Shown here: positions 6,123-15,600 of the stretch, piece after piece | How the letters are laid out: each line of letters opens with the position of its first letter | Numbering within the stretch: the first letter of the stretch is position 1 | Assembly (NCBI GenBank): GCA_001897535.1 | Contig: MKTC01000020.1 | Location: 1-64,000 of the forward strand | Length of the DNA: 64,000 nt | DNA from: Bacteroidetes bacterium 37-13 | GTDB lineage: Bacteria; Bacteroidota; Bacteroidia; Chitinophagales; LD1 | Direction: 5' to 3' | Position numbers and translations under genes: made by a program | The notes under the pieces: model-generated | Databases searched by the model: none | Told to the model about the DNA's origin: nothing | What the model saw: only the letters and a program-made list of their open reading frames with translations

Positions 6123-8963
6123 TTAGCGTACAGCACCCATTTTGCGCAATTCGCTCAAATAAAAATCAGACTTTTGCGTATTGCCTTTTTCATTCCACAT
6201 TTGATACAGAATTTGAGCTAAGCCCGAATCGTTTGCTCGCAGTGGATATGCTTTTTCAAAATAATAAAGCGCGCTATCGCCTTGGTTAATATTGATATAT
6301 ATTTTTCCAATGTTCACCAAAGGATCGGTACTTGTTGGATTTAATGTGTATGCTTTTCTACTTACTTCAACTGCCTTATTGTAGTTTTTATCTTTAAAAT
6401 ACAAAAAGCTTAAATTATTGAATGCTGTTACGTTTGAAGGGTTTACTTGAACAACTTTTTCATAGCAAATAGCAGCAGAATCCATGTTTGATAATCCTTC
6501 ATAACATATTCCTGCCCTAAAAAGTGCATCGCTAAATGTAGAGTCAATTTTAAAGGCGCTTTTGTAAGCAGCAACTGCTTCATTTAATCTGCCAAGTTGC
6601 TCCAAATTCCTTCCCATATCGTAAGTGGCATTCAAAAAATCAGGCCAAATTTCCACTGCTCTTCTAAAATGATACACCGCCTTTTCTAACATTACATTTC
6701 GCTCTTGCAAATTAGGAATTGTTTGAGCAGTTTGGCTTAGCTTAAAAGCTAAAAGGTTATGTGCTTGCGCAGAGTTGTCTATGTGTTTTATATCTGTTTC
6801 AAACAAAGTGAGTTTATCTTTCCAATCGCTGTTTCGCGCAATAGATATAAGTGAATAGCAAACCAAAATTATACCTAAACCATATTTTAATTTCGGTTGG
6901 AACTTAGAAAAATTTAAACTCTTCTCATTCAAATTTACCTTAAAAACCAATGTAAAAATTCCTACTACCACAAATGCCCAACCCAAAGTAGGAGCAAATA
7001 AATATCTATCTGCAATTACGCCAGGAATAGGATAAAACAATGTAGAAAAAGGTGAAATGGTAATGAGGTAAAATCCAATTCCAAACGCAATAAAAATGCT
7101 TCGCTTAAAATAATAAATAGCCGCGCCAACCAAAACTAAATGAAGCAGAAAAGATAGTATCACAGGAAAACTTGTGAGTGGCAGCACTTCAATTTCTTTG
7201 TACCCATAATAGAAAGCTAAAGGATAAGGCAACACCGTAAGCTTCAAATACTTTAAAAGTGCCGAAGCAGAAAGTGAAAGTCTTTTATCAAAAGGTTTCG
7301 GATATTCTGCAATAGGATATTCAGCAAACTCAACAGGTCTATATGATGCCGTTGGTACAATCTTTGGCGCAGCAGTTTTAGAAACTACTTGTTGTGTATT
7401 TCTTGAATAATTTGTATTAAAAATACTTTTATAGTTCTCCCGTATAAAAGTAAACTGTGTAGCAATAGCAACTATTGTAAAGAAAACCGTTACATATCTC
7501 CAAGTTGAAATTTGTTTAGTGATTGGGCTAAAAAACACTAAGGCAACAAACAAAAAAGCTAGCGCAATTTGGGGAGGAATTTCAACAGCATCAGCAGTAA
7601 AAACCGAAGGAAGAAGCAGGCCAACCGCTATTGCAATAATTGAATAGGAAATAATTCTACGATATTTAACTGTACTTTCTGCCCAAAAAAATGCAAGGCT
7701 AAATATGGGCAATGCAAAAGCATAACCATACTTACCTTTTAAAAGAGTGGGTATAAGAAATGGAATAAGCATCGCAGGATGTATCAATCTTAAATTCCAA
7801 GCTAAACCAGCATACAGAATCCCAATATTTAGCCAAAATGAATCTCTATTAGTAGAACTAAGCAAGTAGATTTCAAAACTTAGCACGATAAACAATAAAA
7901 CAATCAGTTTCCTAAATTCCTCAGATTTTGAAAATGCAATAAGTAGAATCATCAAAGCCATCAAAGCCAATAAACTCCACACTAATGCCCCAAAAACTAA
8001 TACTACAATATTCAATACTGCGATAACGAGTAGCCACCATTTATACTTCAATACTACCTGAGCTAACGAAGTAAAATTTCCGATAAAATACTTTGGCTCG
8101 GTTTCGAGAGAAATTTCTTTTGATGCCGTTGTTTCCTTTTTTAGTTCTGAAATAATTTTTTTTCCATACTCATAAATTGCTTCATAATAAAACGCGGCAA
8201 CTAAAAACAAACTACCAAGCACCAAATATAACTGCTGTAAAAAAGAAAATGTTTCTATCCAAAATGCTGCAAATAATGCAAGTCCAAGTGTAGCCAACAA
8301 TGGCTTTACATTGTGTTGTTGCTTTAGCAAAACAATAATTGAAAGCGGAATAACAACAACAAATGGCAACACTGTTACCTTGCTTCCCATTGCCAAATTA
8401 AAGAGTAGCAGCATGGAGAAAATTCGCCACCACTGCTTAGTTAAGCTAAACTTTATTGCCTCTTTAAATGCTAGAAATGTAAACAAAAGCGCAAAAATTT
8501 CATCGCGATTTTTTATGCTAGCAACCACTTCGGTGTGGGCTGGGTGTAGTGCAAATAAAAGTGTTACAGATCCTAAAATATATTCATTTGCTAAAGGAAA
8601 AAGTTGCTTTAAAAGTGAAAACGAAACGGCAATTAAAATCAGGTAAAGCACTAAATTTACAAAGTGGCTCATACCTGCCGATTCACCAAAAAACTGATGC
8701 TCTATTGCAAAAGAAATATGAACTATAGGGCGGTACTCATAAGAATAAATATCTGCTTTAAAATAAGGTGATTTTAAAATTTCAGGAATGGCAGAAATAC
8801 CTTTCGAAGTAAGCGGATGATGTATGGTAACAATCTCATCGTCCATACTGTAATCGTTCAGCAACGTATTTGCAAAAACTAAAAACACAATGCCTAGCAA
8901 TGCAACCAGCAATTTATTTTTAGTAAAAAAAGAAGAAGTTGATACAGAAGAGGCTTTAGCCAT
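6123..8963 (-). CDS. Multi-spanning GT-C glycosyltransferase-like protein with C-terminal TPRs (TMTC-like)
   Basis: 946 residues. After the first membrane span comes a luminal/periplasmic acidic motif (DYSMDDEIV, about residues 34-42), then YRPIVHISF and HPAHTEVVASIKNRDE (about 155-170). The last closely resembles the HPxHTExVAxIxGR signature of TMTC/DUF1736 O-mannosyltransferases. Roughly 14 or more hydrophobic spans fill residues 15-705, and the C-terminal ~230 residues are tandem tetratricopeptide repeats (for example EAVAAYKSAFKIDSTFSDAL). Predicted role: lipid-linked sugar transfer to exported proteins or glycans. It converges with the glycosyltransferase pair (6-nt gap), fitting a glycosylation locus. 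Confidence 0.7.
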   Translation of the reverse strand: MAKASSVSTSSFFTKNKLLVALLGIVFLVFANTLLNDYSMDDEIVTIHHPLTSKGISAIPEILKSPYFKADIYSYEYRPIVHISFAIEHQFFGESAGMSHFVNLVLYLILIAVSFSLLKQLFPLANEYILGSVTLLFALHPAHTEVVASIKNRDEIFALLFTFLAFKEAIKFSLTKQWWRIFSMLLLFNLAMGSKVTVLPFVVVIPLSIIVLLKQQHNVKPLLATLGLALFAAFWIETFSFLQQLYLVLGSLFLVAAFYYEAIYEYGKKIISELKKETTASKEISLETEPKYFIGNFTSLAQVVLKYKWWLLVIAVLNIVVLVFGALVWSLLALMALMILLIAFSKSEEFRKLIVLLFIVLSFEIYLLSSTNRDSFWLNIGILYAGLAWNLRLIHPAMLIPFLIPTLLKGKYGYAFALPIFSLAFFWAESTVKYRRIISYSIIAIAVGLLLPSVFTADAVEIPPQIALAFLFVALVFFSPITKQISTWRYVTVFFTIVAIATQFTFIRENYKSIFNTNYSRNTQQVVSKTAAPKIVPTASYRPVEFAEYPIAEYPKPFDKRLSLSASALLKYLKLTVLPYPLAFYYGYKEIEVLPLTSFPVILSFLLHLVLVGAAIYYFKRSIFIAFGIGFYLITISPFSTLFYPIPGVIADRYLFAPTLGWAFVVVGIFTLVFKVNLNEKSLNFSKFQPKLKYGLGIILVCYSLISIARNSDWKDKLTLFETDIKHIDNSAQAHNLLAFKLSQTAQTIPNLQERNVMLEKAVYHFRRAVEIWPDFLNATYDMGRNLEQLGRLNEAVAAYKSAFKIDSTFSDALFRAGICYEGLSNMDSAAICYEKVVQVNPSNVTAFNNLSFLYFKDKNYNKAVEVSRKAYTLNPTSTDPLVNIGKIYININQGDSALYYFEKAYPLRANDSGLAQILYQMWNEKGNTQKSDFYLSELRKMGAVR

Positions 8964-9089
8964 TTCAATACATAAAATCGTGTGAGGGTCAAAGAAAGAA
9001 GAAAAAGAGGAAAAAGCTAATATGCTTTAAACGAACATACTGCAAGTTTATATTTTTATTTCCTTCGCTCATTCAATTTATATCTAAAC

Positions 9090-10736
9090 ATGATGAACAA
9101 TATATTTTTCCAACGTATCGTTTTGGCGCTTATCGTTTTTGGTTTCACAAATAATTCATACACACAAACCTTAAAAAGCCGACCTAAATTAGTGGTAGGA
9201 ATTGTGGTGGACCAAATGCGCTGGGATTATCTTTATCGCTATTCCGAAAAATATACCGCAAATGGCTTTAAAAGATTGTTAGGAGAAGGCTACAGTTGCG
9301 AACAAACTTACATCAACTATTTCCCAAGCTACACCGCTCCGGGACATACTGCAATTTATACCGGAAGCGTGCCTGCTGTTCATGGCATTGCTGCCAACGA
9401 TTGGTTCGAGCGCACCGAAAACAAAGTAGTTTACTGCACTTCCGACACAAGTGTACAATCAGTTGGAGGGAGCAAAAAAGCAGGGCAACAATCGCCACAC
9501 AGACTTTACACCACAACCATTTGCGATGAATTGCGCTTAGCCACAAACTTTAAGTCGAAAACAGTAGGTATTGCCTTAAAAGATCGAGGCTCCATTTTAC
9601 CCGCAGGGCAAGCTGCAAATGCTGCGTATTGGTTTGATGGAATTTCAGAAAATTGGATTACAAGTACCTACTACATGAAAGAACTGCCTGCATGGGTGCA
9701 AAAATTTAATGCAAAAAAGCTACCTGCAAAATATGTAAAAGAAAACTGGAAAATGCTCTTAGATGCTTCACAGTACCACGAAAGCACCGAAGACGATAAA
9801 TGGTACGAAAGACCTTTTCCTAACGAAGAAAAACCAGTTTTTGAGCACAAAGTTTCCGAAATAAAAAACCAACCACTTGCCGAAGCAATAAAATCTATTC
9901 CCTATGGAAATACGCTTACAGCAGAATTTGCAAAAGCAGCTATTGAAGGCGATACACTTGGCAAACGCGGCACAACAGATTTTTTAACCGTGAGCTTTTC
10001 TCCTACAGATTATATCGGACATCAGTTTGGCATTAACGCCATTGAAACAGAAGATACTTACATTCGTTTAGATAAAGAAATAGCTTCGTTTATAGACTTT
10101 TTAAATGAAAAAGTAGGCAAAGGCGAATACCTGCTCTTTTTAACTGCAGACCACGGTGGCGCACATGCTGTAGGCTTTAATAAAGAAAACAGAATACCGG
10201 CAGGAAACGTTTCAGAAAAAGAAATTTTTAATATGGCAGATTCTGTACTTCAACTGCATTTTCAAAAGAAAAACTTAGTGAGTGCAGTAGTAAACCAACA
10301 GCTTTATTTAGACCACAATAATTTTGTAAAAGAAAAATTAAGCACCAAAGAAGCGTGCGAAATTTTAATTCCTGTGCTAAGCAAAATTGCAGGCGTGGAT
10401 AGAGTTGTAGCTTACGAACAACTTTCTGAAACTACGCTCACACCTTGGTTTAAAGAATGTTTAAGCAATCAATATAAACCATTGCGCACTGGAGATTTAC
10501 AATTACTTTACCACCCTGCTTGGATGGACGATTGGGCAGTGAAAGGAACAACGCACGGCAGTATTTTCCCTTACGACACACATATTCCACTTGTGTTTTA
10601 CGGCTGGGGTGTGAAGCATGGTGAAACAGTATCAAAAACCTACATCACAGATATTGCACCAACCATTGCAGCACTTTTAAAAATTCAGATGCCAAACGGA
10701 GCAACAGGCACACCTATTACCGATTTATTTAAATAG
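9090..10736 (+). CDS. pafA: PafA-type alkaline phosphatase (periplasmic phosphomonoesterase)
   Basis: 548 residues with a Sec signal peptide (cleavage near SYTQT, residue ~27). Active-site residues line up with Elizabethkingia PafA at a constant +3 offset where I can check: Asp41 (metal), Thr82 in SYTAPGHT (nucleophile) and Asn103. The Lys-x-Arg pair is present (LKDRG, about 163-165), as are the metal ligands in FSPTDYIGHQ, TADHGG and TTHGS. The family hydrolyses phosphate monoesters and, unlike PhoA, uses Thr. Likely role: phosphate scavenging. I see no Pho-box-like element I could defend. Divergent from the TPR/GT-C gene across 126 nt. Confidence 0.85.
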   Translation: MMNNIFFQRIVLALIVFGFTNNSYTQTLKSRPKLVVGIVVDQMRWDYLYRYSEKYTANGFKRLLGEGYSCEQTYINYFPSYTAPGHTAIYTGSVPAVHGIAANDWFERTENKVVYCTSDTSVQSVGGSKKAGQQSPHRLYTTTICDELRLATNFKSKTVGIALKDRGSILPAGQAANAAYWFDGISENWITSTYYMKELPAWVQKFNAKKLPAKYVKENWKMLLDASQYHESTEDDKWYERPFPNEEKPVFEHKVSEIKNQPLAEAIKSIPYGNTLTAEFAKAAIEGDTLGKRGTTDFLTVSFSPTDYIGHQFGINAIETEDTYIRLDKEIASFIDFLNEKVGKGEYLLFLTADHGGAHAVGFNKENRIPAGNVSEKEIFNMADSVLQLHFQKKNLVSAVVNQQLYLDHNNFVKEKLSTKEACEILIPVLSKIAGVDRVVAYEQLSETTLTPWFKECLSNQYKPLRTGDLQLLYHPAWMDDWAVKGTTHGSIFPYDTHIPLVFYGWGVKHGETVSKTYITDIAPTIAALLKIQMPNGATGTPITDLFK

Positions 10737-10749
10737 CTGAAAACATTTT

Positions 10750-11457
10750 TTACCGCTTCGCAGTAATAAAAATAGATTGACTTACTTTGTTTACCAACGG
10801 TATTTTTTCAAGTACCGAACCAATGGCAATAGAAGGAGAAATTAAACTATCGGGAATGCCTGGCAACAAAAAATCAAGGTATTTTATATCAATATTCTTG
10901 TAACCTGCCTTTGTTAGTTTTTCTATTGCAAAACTTTTTGAAAAAGCCATTTCATCTGGCTCTAAATTTGCCTTTTTCCGAAGTGCTGCGTAAGAAAAAA
11001 TTAGATAAATGTATGGGTTGTAAATATTGGGCTCCCAAAAAATAATCTTTCCATTTTCCTTTAGCAGACTTCGCATATTGGCACATGCTTCATCTAAGTG
11101 ATAATAAAGATGATGCAAAATTCCATTACCAATAATATAATCAAAACGCTCGCCTTTGAACTGTTCTGCCTTATTAAAATCTAAAATATCGTATCGAAGA
11201 TTGGGTAATTTGTAAGTTTCATTTGCACCATCAATAAACGGCTGGCAAATATCGGTTCCTAAAACTTTCATTCCCGTTTTTTGTGCCACATAAAACGACA
11301 CATCGCCAATGCCACAGCCAATTTCCATCACACTTTTTTCAGGGCTTTGCTGCATTTCGGCAATAATTTTATCTGCTCTTCTTTCAGATCTAATACGGGT
11401 TGCTTTGCTATCGCTCCAACCTTGGTTGTAGCCTCTATCATCAATAATACTTCTCAT
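10750..11457 (-). CDS. Class I SAM-dependent methyltransferase
   Basis: 235 residues, soluble. The SAM-binding motif I is VMEIGCGIGDVSFYVAQ (about residues 40-56), motif II ends in LGTDIC (about 66-71), and FDYIIGNGILHHLYYH (about 104-119) is the post-II/motif IV region of methyltransferase-11/25 type enzymes. GKIIFWEPNIYNP follows. The C-terminus has an amphipathic or weakly hydrophobic section (YIYLIFSYAAL). Substrate unknown; lipid, quinone or small-molecule methylation are all possible. It converges with the phosphatase gene (13 nt apart). Confidence 0.75.
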   Translation of the reverse strand: MRSIIDDRGYNQGWSDSKATRIRSERRADKIIAEMQQSPEKSVMEIGCGIGDVSFYVAQKTGMKVLGTDICQPFIDGANETYKLPNLRYDILDFNKAEQFKGERFDYIIGNGILHHLYYHLDEACANMRSLLKENGKIIFWEPNIYNPYIYLIFSYAALRKKANLEPDEMAFSKSFAIEKLTKAGYKNIDIKYLDFLLPGIPDSLISPSIAIGSVLEKIPLVNKVSQSIFITAKR

Positions 11458-11575
11458 GCTTCGACCTGAAAATCTTATGTTTTATTTATGAAGCAAAACT
11501 ACGCAATTAGCAATAAGTACAAAATGATATACTTGGCAGGTAAACTTTATACACCTAAAAGTTCAACACACATTA

Positions 11576-12574
11576 CTATTTCCACCTTGCTAAAGGTTCA
11601 ACAGTTAAATCTGAAAATTCTTTTTCTAAATACTTAAAATAGCCTGAAATAGCAATCATTGCAGCATTATCGGTGCAATATTCAAACTTAGGAATGTAAC
11701 AGGCAAGCTGAAATTTTCGTGCAGTTTCTTCAAACCTTTTTCTCAAAAGTGAATTAGCGCTCACACCACCGGAAAGCGCAATTTCTTTCACACCTGTTTC
11801 TTTAATGGCTTCTTCAAGATTTGCAATAAGCATTTCAACTATCGTATGTTGAATTGATGCACATAAATCATTCAAATTTTCAGCAATAAAATTTGGATTC
11901 AGCTTTTCTTGTTTCTGTAAAAAATAAAGTACTGAAGTTTTTAAACCACTAAAACTAAAATTTAAACCACCTGCTTTTGGCATGGCAAATTTAAAAGCCT
12001 GCGCATTGCCGAGTTGCGCATATTTATCAATCAAATGCCCTCCCGGATAAGGCAATCCAAGCATCTTAGCTGTTTTGTCAAATGCTTCTCCCGCAGCATC
12101 ATCAATAGTTTCGCCAATAATTTTAAAAGTATTGTGGCTTTGAACTAAAACCAACTGCGTGTGCCCACCGGAAACAGTTAAACACAAAAATGGAAACGTA
12201 GGACTCGCGTCAATAAAATGCGCGAGAATGTGTGCATGAATGTGATTAACTTCAATTAAAGATACACCAAGCGCAAGCGATAAACCCTTTGCAAACGAAG
12301 TTCCAACCAAAAGTGAACCAATCAATCCGGGGCCGCGTGTAAACGCTATAGCGTTAATATCTGTTAGTTTCTTACCACTTTTTTTAACTGCCGCATCTAT
12401 CACAGGTATAATATTTTGTTGATGCGCGCGCGATGCGAGTTCAGGAAACACTCCACCCCATTGCTCATGTATGGATTGTGAAGCAGTGATGTTGGAAAGA
12501 ATTTTCCCATTTTCGCATAAAGAAACGGCTGTGTCATCGCAAGATGACTCTATGCCGAGAATAATAATTGACAC
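11576..12574 (-). CDS. tsaD: tRNA N6-adenosine threonylcarbamoyltransferase TsaD
   Basis: 333 residues from the GTG at 12574. The frame extends 28 codons further upstream, but that extension is non-conserved and crosses the promoter. The family N-terminus IIILGIESSCDDTA begins right after this GTG, and a -7 box ends 5 nt before it. Metal ligands are His111 and His115 in NHIHAH. Other family segments are TRGPGLIGSLLVG (79-91), SGGHTQLV and ALSGGVSANSLLR. With TsaB/TsaC/TsaE it installs t6A37 on ANN-decoding tRNAs. Divergent from tamB, 31 nt apart. Confidence 0.93.
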   Translation of the reverse strand: MSIIILGIESSCDDTAVSLCENGKILSNITASQSIHEQWGGVFPELASRAHQQNIIPVIDAAVKKSGKKLTDINAIAFTRGPGLIGSLLVGTSFAKGLSLALGVSLIEVNHIHAHILAHFIDASPTFPFLCLTVSGGHTQLVLVQSHNTFKIIGETIDDAAGEAFDKTAKMLGLPYPGGHLIDKYAQLGNAQAFKFAMPKAGGLNFSFSGLKTSVLYFLQKQEKLNPNFIAENLNDLCASIQHTIVEMLIANLEEAIKETGVKEIALSGGVSANSLLRKRFEETARKFQLACYIPKFEYCTDNAAMIAISGYFKYLEKEFSDLTVEPLARWK

Positions 12575-12579
12575 GTGCG

Positions 12580-12587
12580 CAAAAATA
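12580..12587 (-). promoter_or_regulatory. -7 box of tsaD (TATTTTTG)
   Basis: Exact match to the Bacteroidota TAnnTTTG element, 5 nt upstream of the GTG start. This predicts a leaderless tsaD mRNA. A TTTG lies 11 nt upstream of the box, too close for the usual 17-23 nt spacing, so the -33 element is uncertain. Confidence 0.45.
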
Positions 12588-12605
12588 AACTTGAAAAACA
12601 AATAA

Positions 12606-15600
12606 TTGCTTAGAAAAACATTTCGCTTCTTACTAACCTTTATTTTAGTGCTGTTCATGTTAGCAATGGCAGTGCTAGTGGTATTTGATATTCCTGCCGT
12701 TCAGAATTACTGCGCACACAAAGCCGCCAATTTTCTTTCTGAAAAATTAAATACAGAAGTAAAAATAGGTACACTTAGAATTTCTCCTCTCCGCAATATT
12801 ATTTTACAAGATGTGCTAATTAAGGACTTGAACAACGACACCATGATTGCCGCAAGAAAATTAGATGTTAGTTTTAGTGGCAGGGCACTTTTTAAAAAAG
12901 AAATTTTGGTGAAAAATATTTCCTTAGATCGAGCATATTTTCACTTACAAAGAGATACTAATGGCTTATTAAATCTCAACAAACTTTTTGGGCTAAAAAA
13001 GAAAAAACAGAAACAGAAATCAACCTTTAATTTAAAAGTAGAAGCGAATGAATTAAGCTTGCTAAACACACACTTCGATTATACTGATAAATTTGGTGGA
13101 ACTATTGTAAACGTAGAGGTAGAAAGACTTGCTGCAAAAATTAACGACTTAGGTTTAAAAACAGGACGCATGAATGTGCATTCACTCACCTTAGTGCGAC
13201 CTGTTGTGGATATAGTTATCAATCCGCTGCAACCTAAAAACCCGAGCGACACGCTCAAGGCGGTACACTTTATGATTGGCGAAACCAAAATTGATTTTGG
13301 CAATGTGGTTCTTGCCGATGCAAGCGTAAAAATAAACAACATACAAAAGCCCTACATTTATCCGGGAATGGATTACAACCATTTAGATATTCGCAATATA
13401 AATATAAACGTAGAAAAAGGCTGGCTGAATCGCGATACAATTGTTGCAAGCGTGAGAAAAATTTCGGCACAAGAAAAATGCGGTTTAGTACTCAGCAGTC
13501 TTCGCACACAAGCTATTGTTACTACCCAGAATCTTGAATGTAAAAAACTGCTATTGCAAACGCCAAACAGCTATGTTTCAAAATATATTTATCTGCAATA
13601 TTCTCACTTCCACGACTTCACTAAGTTCATTACCGGAGTGCGCATGAAAGGTGATTTTGTAAACAGCAAAATATCGCTAAAAGACATCAACTTTTTTGCA
13701 AAAAAGCTCACTGCAATGGAGCATAACACCGTTTACCTAACGGGAAATATTGATGGAAGAGTGAATAACCTGCGCGGCAGAAATGTAGTATTGCGAACTG
13801 GCACTTCTACGTATTTTAAAGGAAACTTTTTCACTTATGGATTGCCGGATGTGTTTGAAACCTCTCTAAATTTAAGAGTAAACCAATTGGTAACAAATGC
13901 AAGAGATATTCACACTTTTCTGCCAACTGTTACCTTGCCAAAGAATATTGAAAACCTTGGAAACATAAGGTTTACCGGCAACCTTGATGGATTTTTAACT
14001 GATATTTTTTCTCAAGGAAAACTCACTACAACAATTGGCTCTGCAACTACTAATTTGAATTTTAGATACGATAAAAAATTGCAGGTAGCTTCTTACAAAG
14101 GCAACTTAGCATTGCAAGATTTTGACCTTGGAAAATTTACTGGAAACACCTCCACTTTAGGCACTATTACCGCAGTAGCCGACATAAATGGCAAAGGCTT
14201 AAAATTAGATGAAATTGATGCTCGAATTGATGGAACGATTCAAAGCATTTTTCTAAAGCAATACAACTACCAAAATGCTTCTGTAAATGGCTTTTTCAAG
14301 AATAGCACTTTTATTGGGAAGCTCAATATCCGCGACCCAAATATTGGTTTAGATTTTGATGGAATGGCAAATTTTAATCGGAAAGAACCGGAGTTTAATT
14401 TCACTTCTACAATCACCGGTGCCAATTTGAAAGCATTGAACTTAACCAAGAGAGATTTAACTGTGAGCGGAGAAATTTCAAGTAATTTTCTTGGAAAAGG
14501 AATTGATGATATTTCAGGAACTATTGTGCTTAGAAATTTAAGTTTATCCAATGCAGATACTAATGCAAGCGTAGATTTTATTCAGTTACAAGCTTACAAC
14601 GAAGGCGATGGAAAGAAGTCTTTAATTCTAAAAAGCAAAGTATTAGAAGCTGAATTAGATGGTTATTTCAACTTTACAAAAATAGTTGGCGCACTAAAAA
14701 ACATAGCGCAAAGAACATTCACAAACGATGTTCCATTTAGAATGGAAAGTGCAGGAACAGATGCGTTTAATTTTAGTGCCAGAATTTACGAACCAGGTGC
14801 GCTTACGCAATTTATTCATCCTAAATTTAAGTTGATTCGAAATTCTAAAATTGACGGAACTGTAAATGCACAGCTCAATCAAATTTCTTTCAATGGATTT
14901 GTACCGGAGTTTCAATATGGAAATATCACTGTGCAACGAACCAATTTCTTCTCAGGAATTATTGATAAAGAATTAAACGCTTTCCTTTCGTGCGACAATA
15001 TTTATTTATCGGATAGTTTACTTGCGGATAGTGTGCAAATTGAAGCGCACAACGAGGTAAATGGCTTTTTGCTCAAATTTTATGCCTTAGATAAAAACCA
15101 TATAAACAAGGTAGATTTAATTGCAGATTTATATCCGCAAAGCAATAGCTTAAAAATACAAATGCGTCCTTCAGAAGTTTGGCTATCCAACAAACTCTGG
15201 CAGTTTTCGCCTAACAACGAAATTGAAATTGCAGGCAGAAAAATCACTTCAAAAAACTTTGTCTTTGCAAACAATGAACAAAAAATTTCGCTCGATGCTT
15301 ATTTGAAGAATGACACTTCAACTTCTTTCAATATCAACTTAAACAAGATTATACTCAGCGATTTCACTAAAATATTTATGCCAAAAGATGCAGGAATAAA
15401 TGCAGAAATAAATGGCATTGCAAAAATTGAAGATGTATTTTCTATTCCTTCAGTAATTGCTGATGTTACTGCTTCTAATGTGATGCTTGGCGAAGTTTCT
15501 ATTGGTGATATTGAATTGCAAAGCAAGTTACTGCAAGCACAAAAACAGATTGCGTTAAACCTACAAGTAAAAGGTAATGGAAATGATATTTCAGGCAATG

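Noticed and set aside
9090-10736. Reading the phosphatase as a nucleotide pyrophosphatase (NPP).
   Set aside because: The Lys-x-Arg pair and Asn after the Thr nucleophile follow the PafA monoesterase pattern; NPP-specific features were not seen.
12575-12658. Longer TsaD start at 12658.
   Set aside because: The extension is unconserved, crosses the -7 box and overlaps the divergent tamB start; GTG 12574 matches the family N-terminus.
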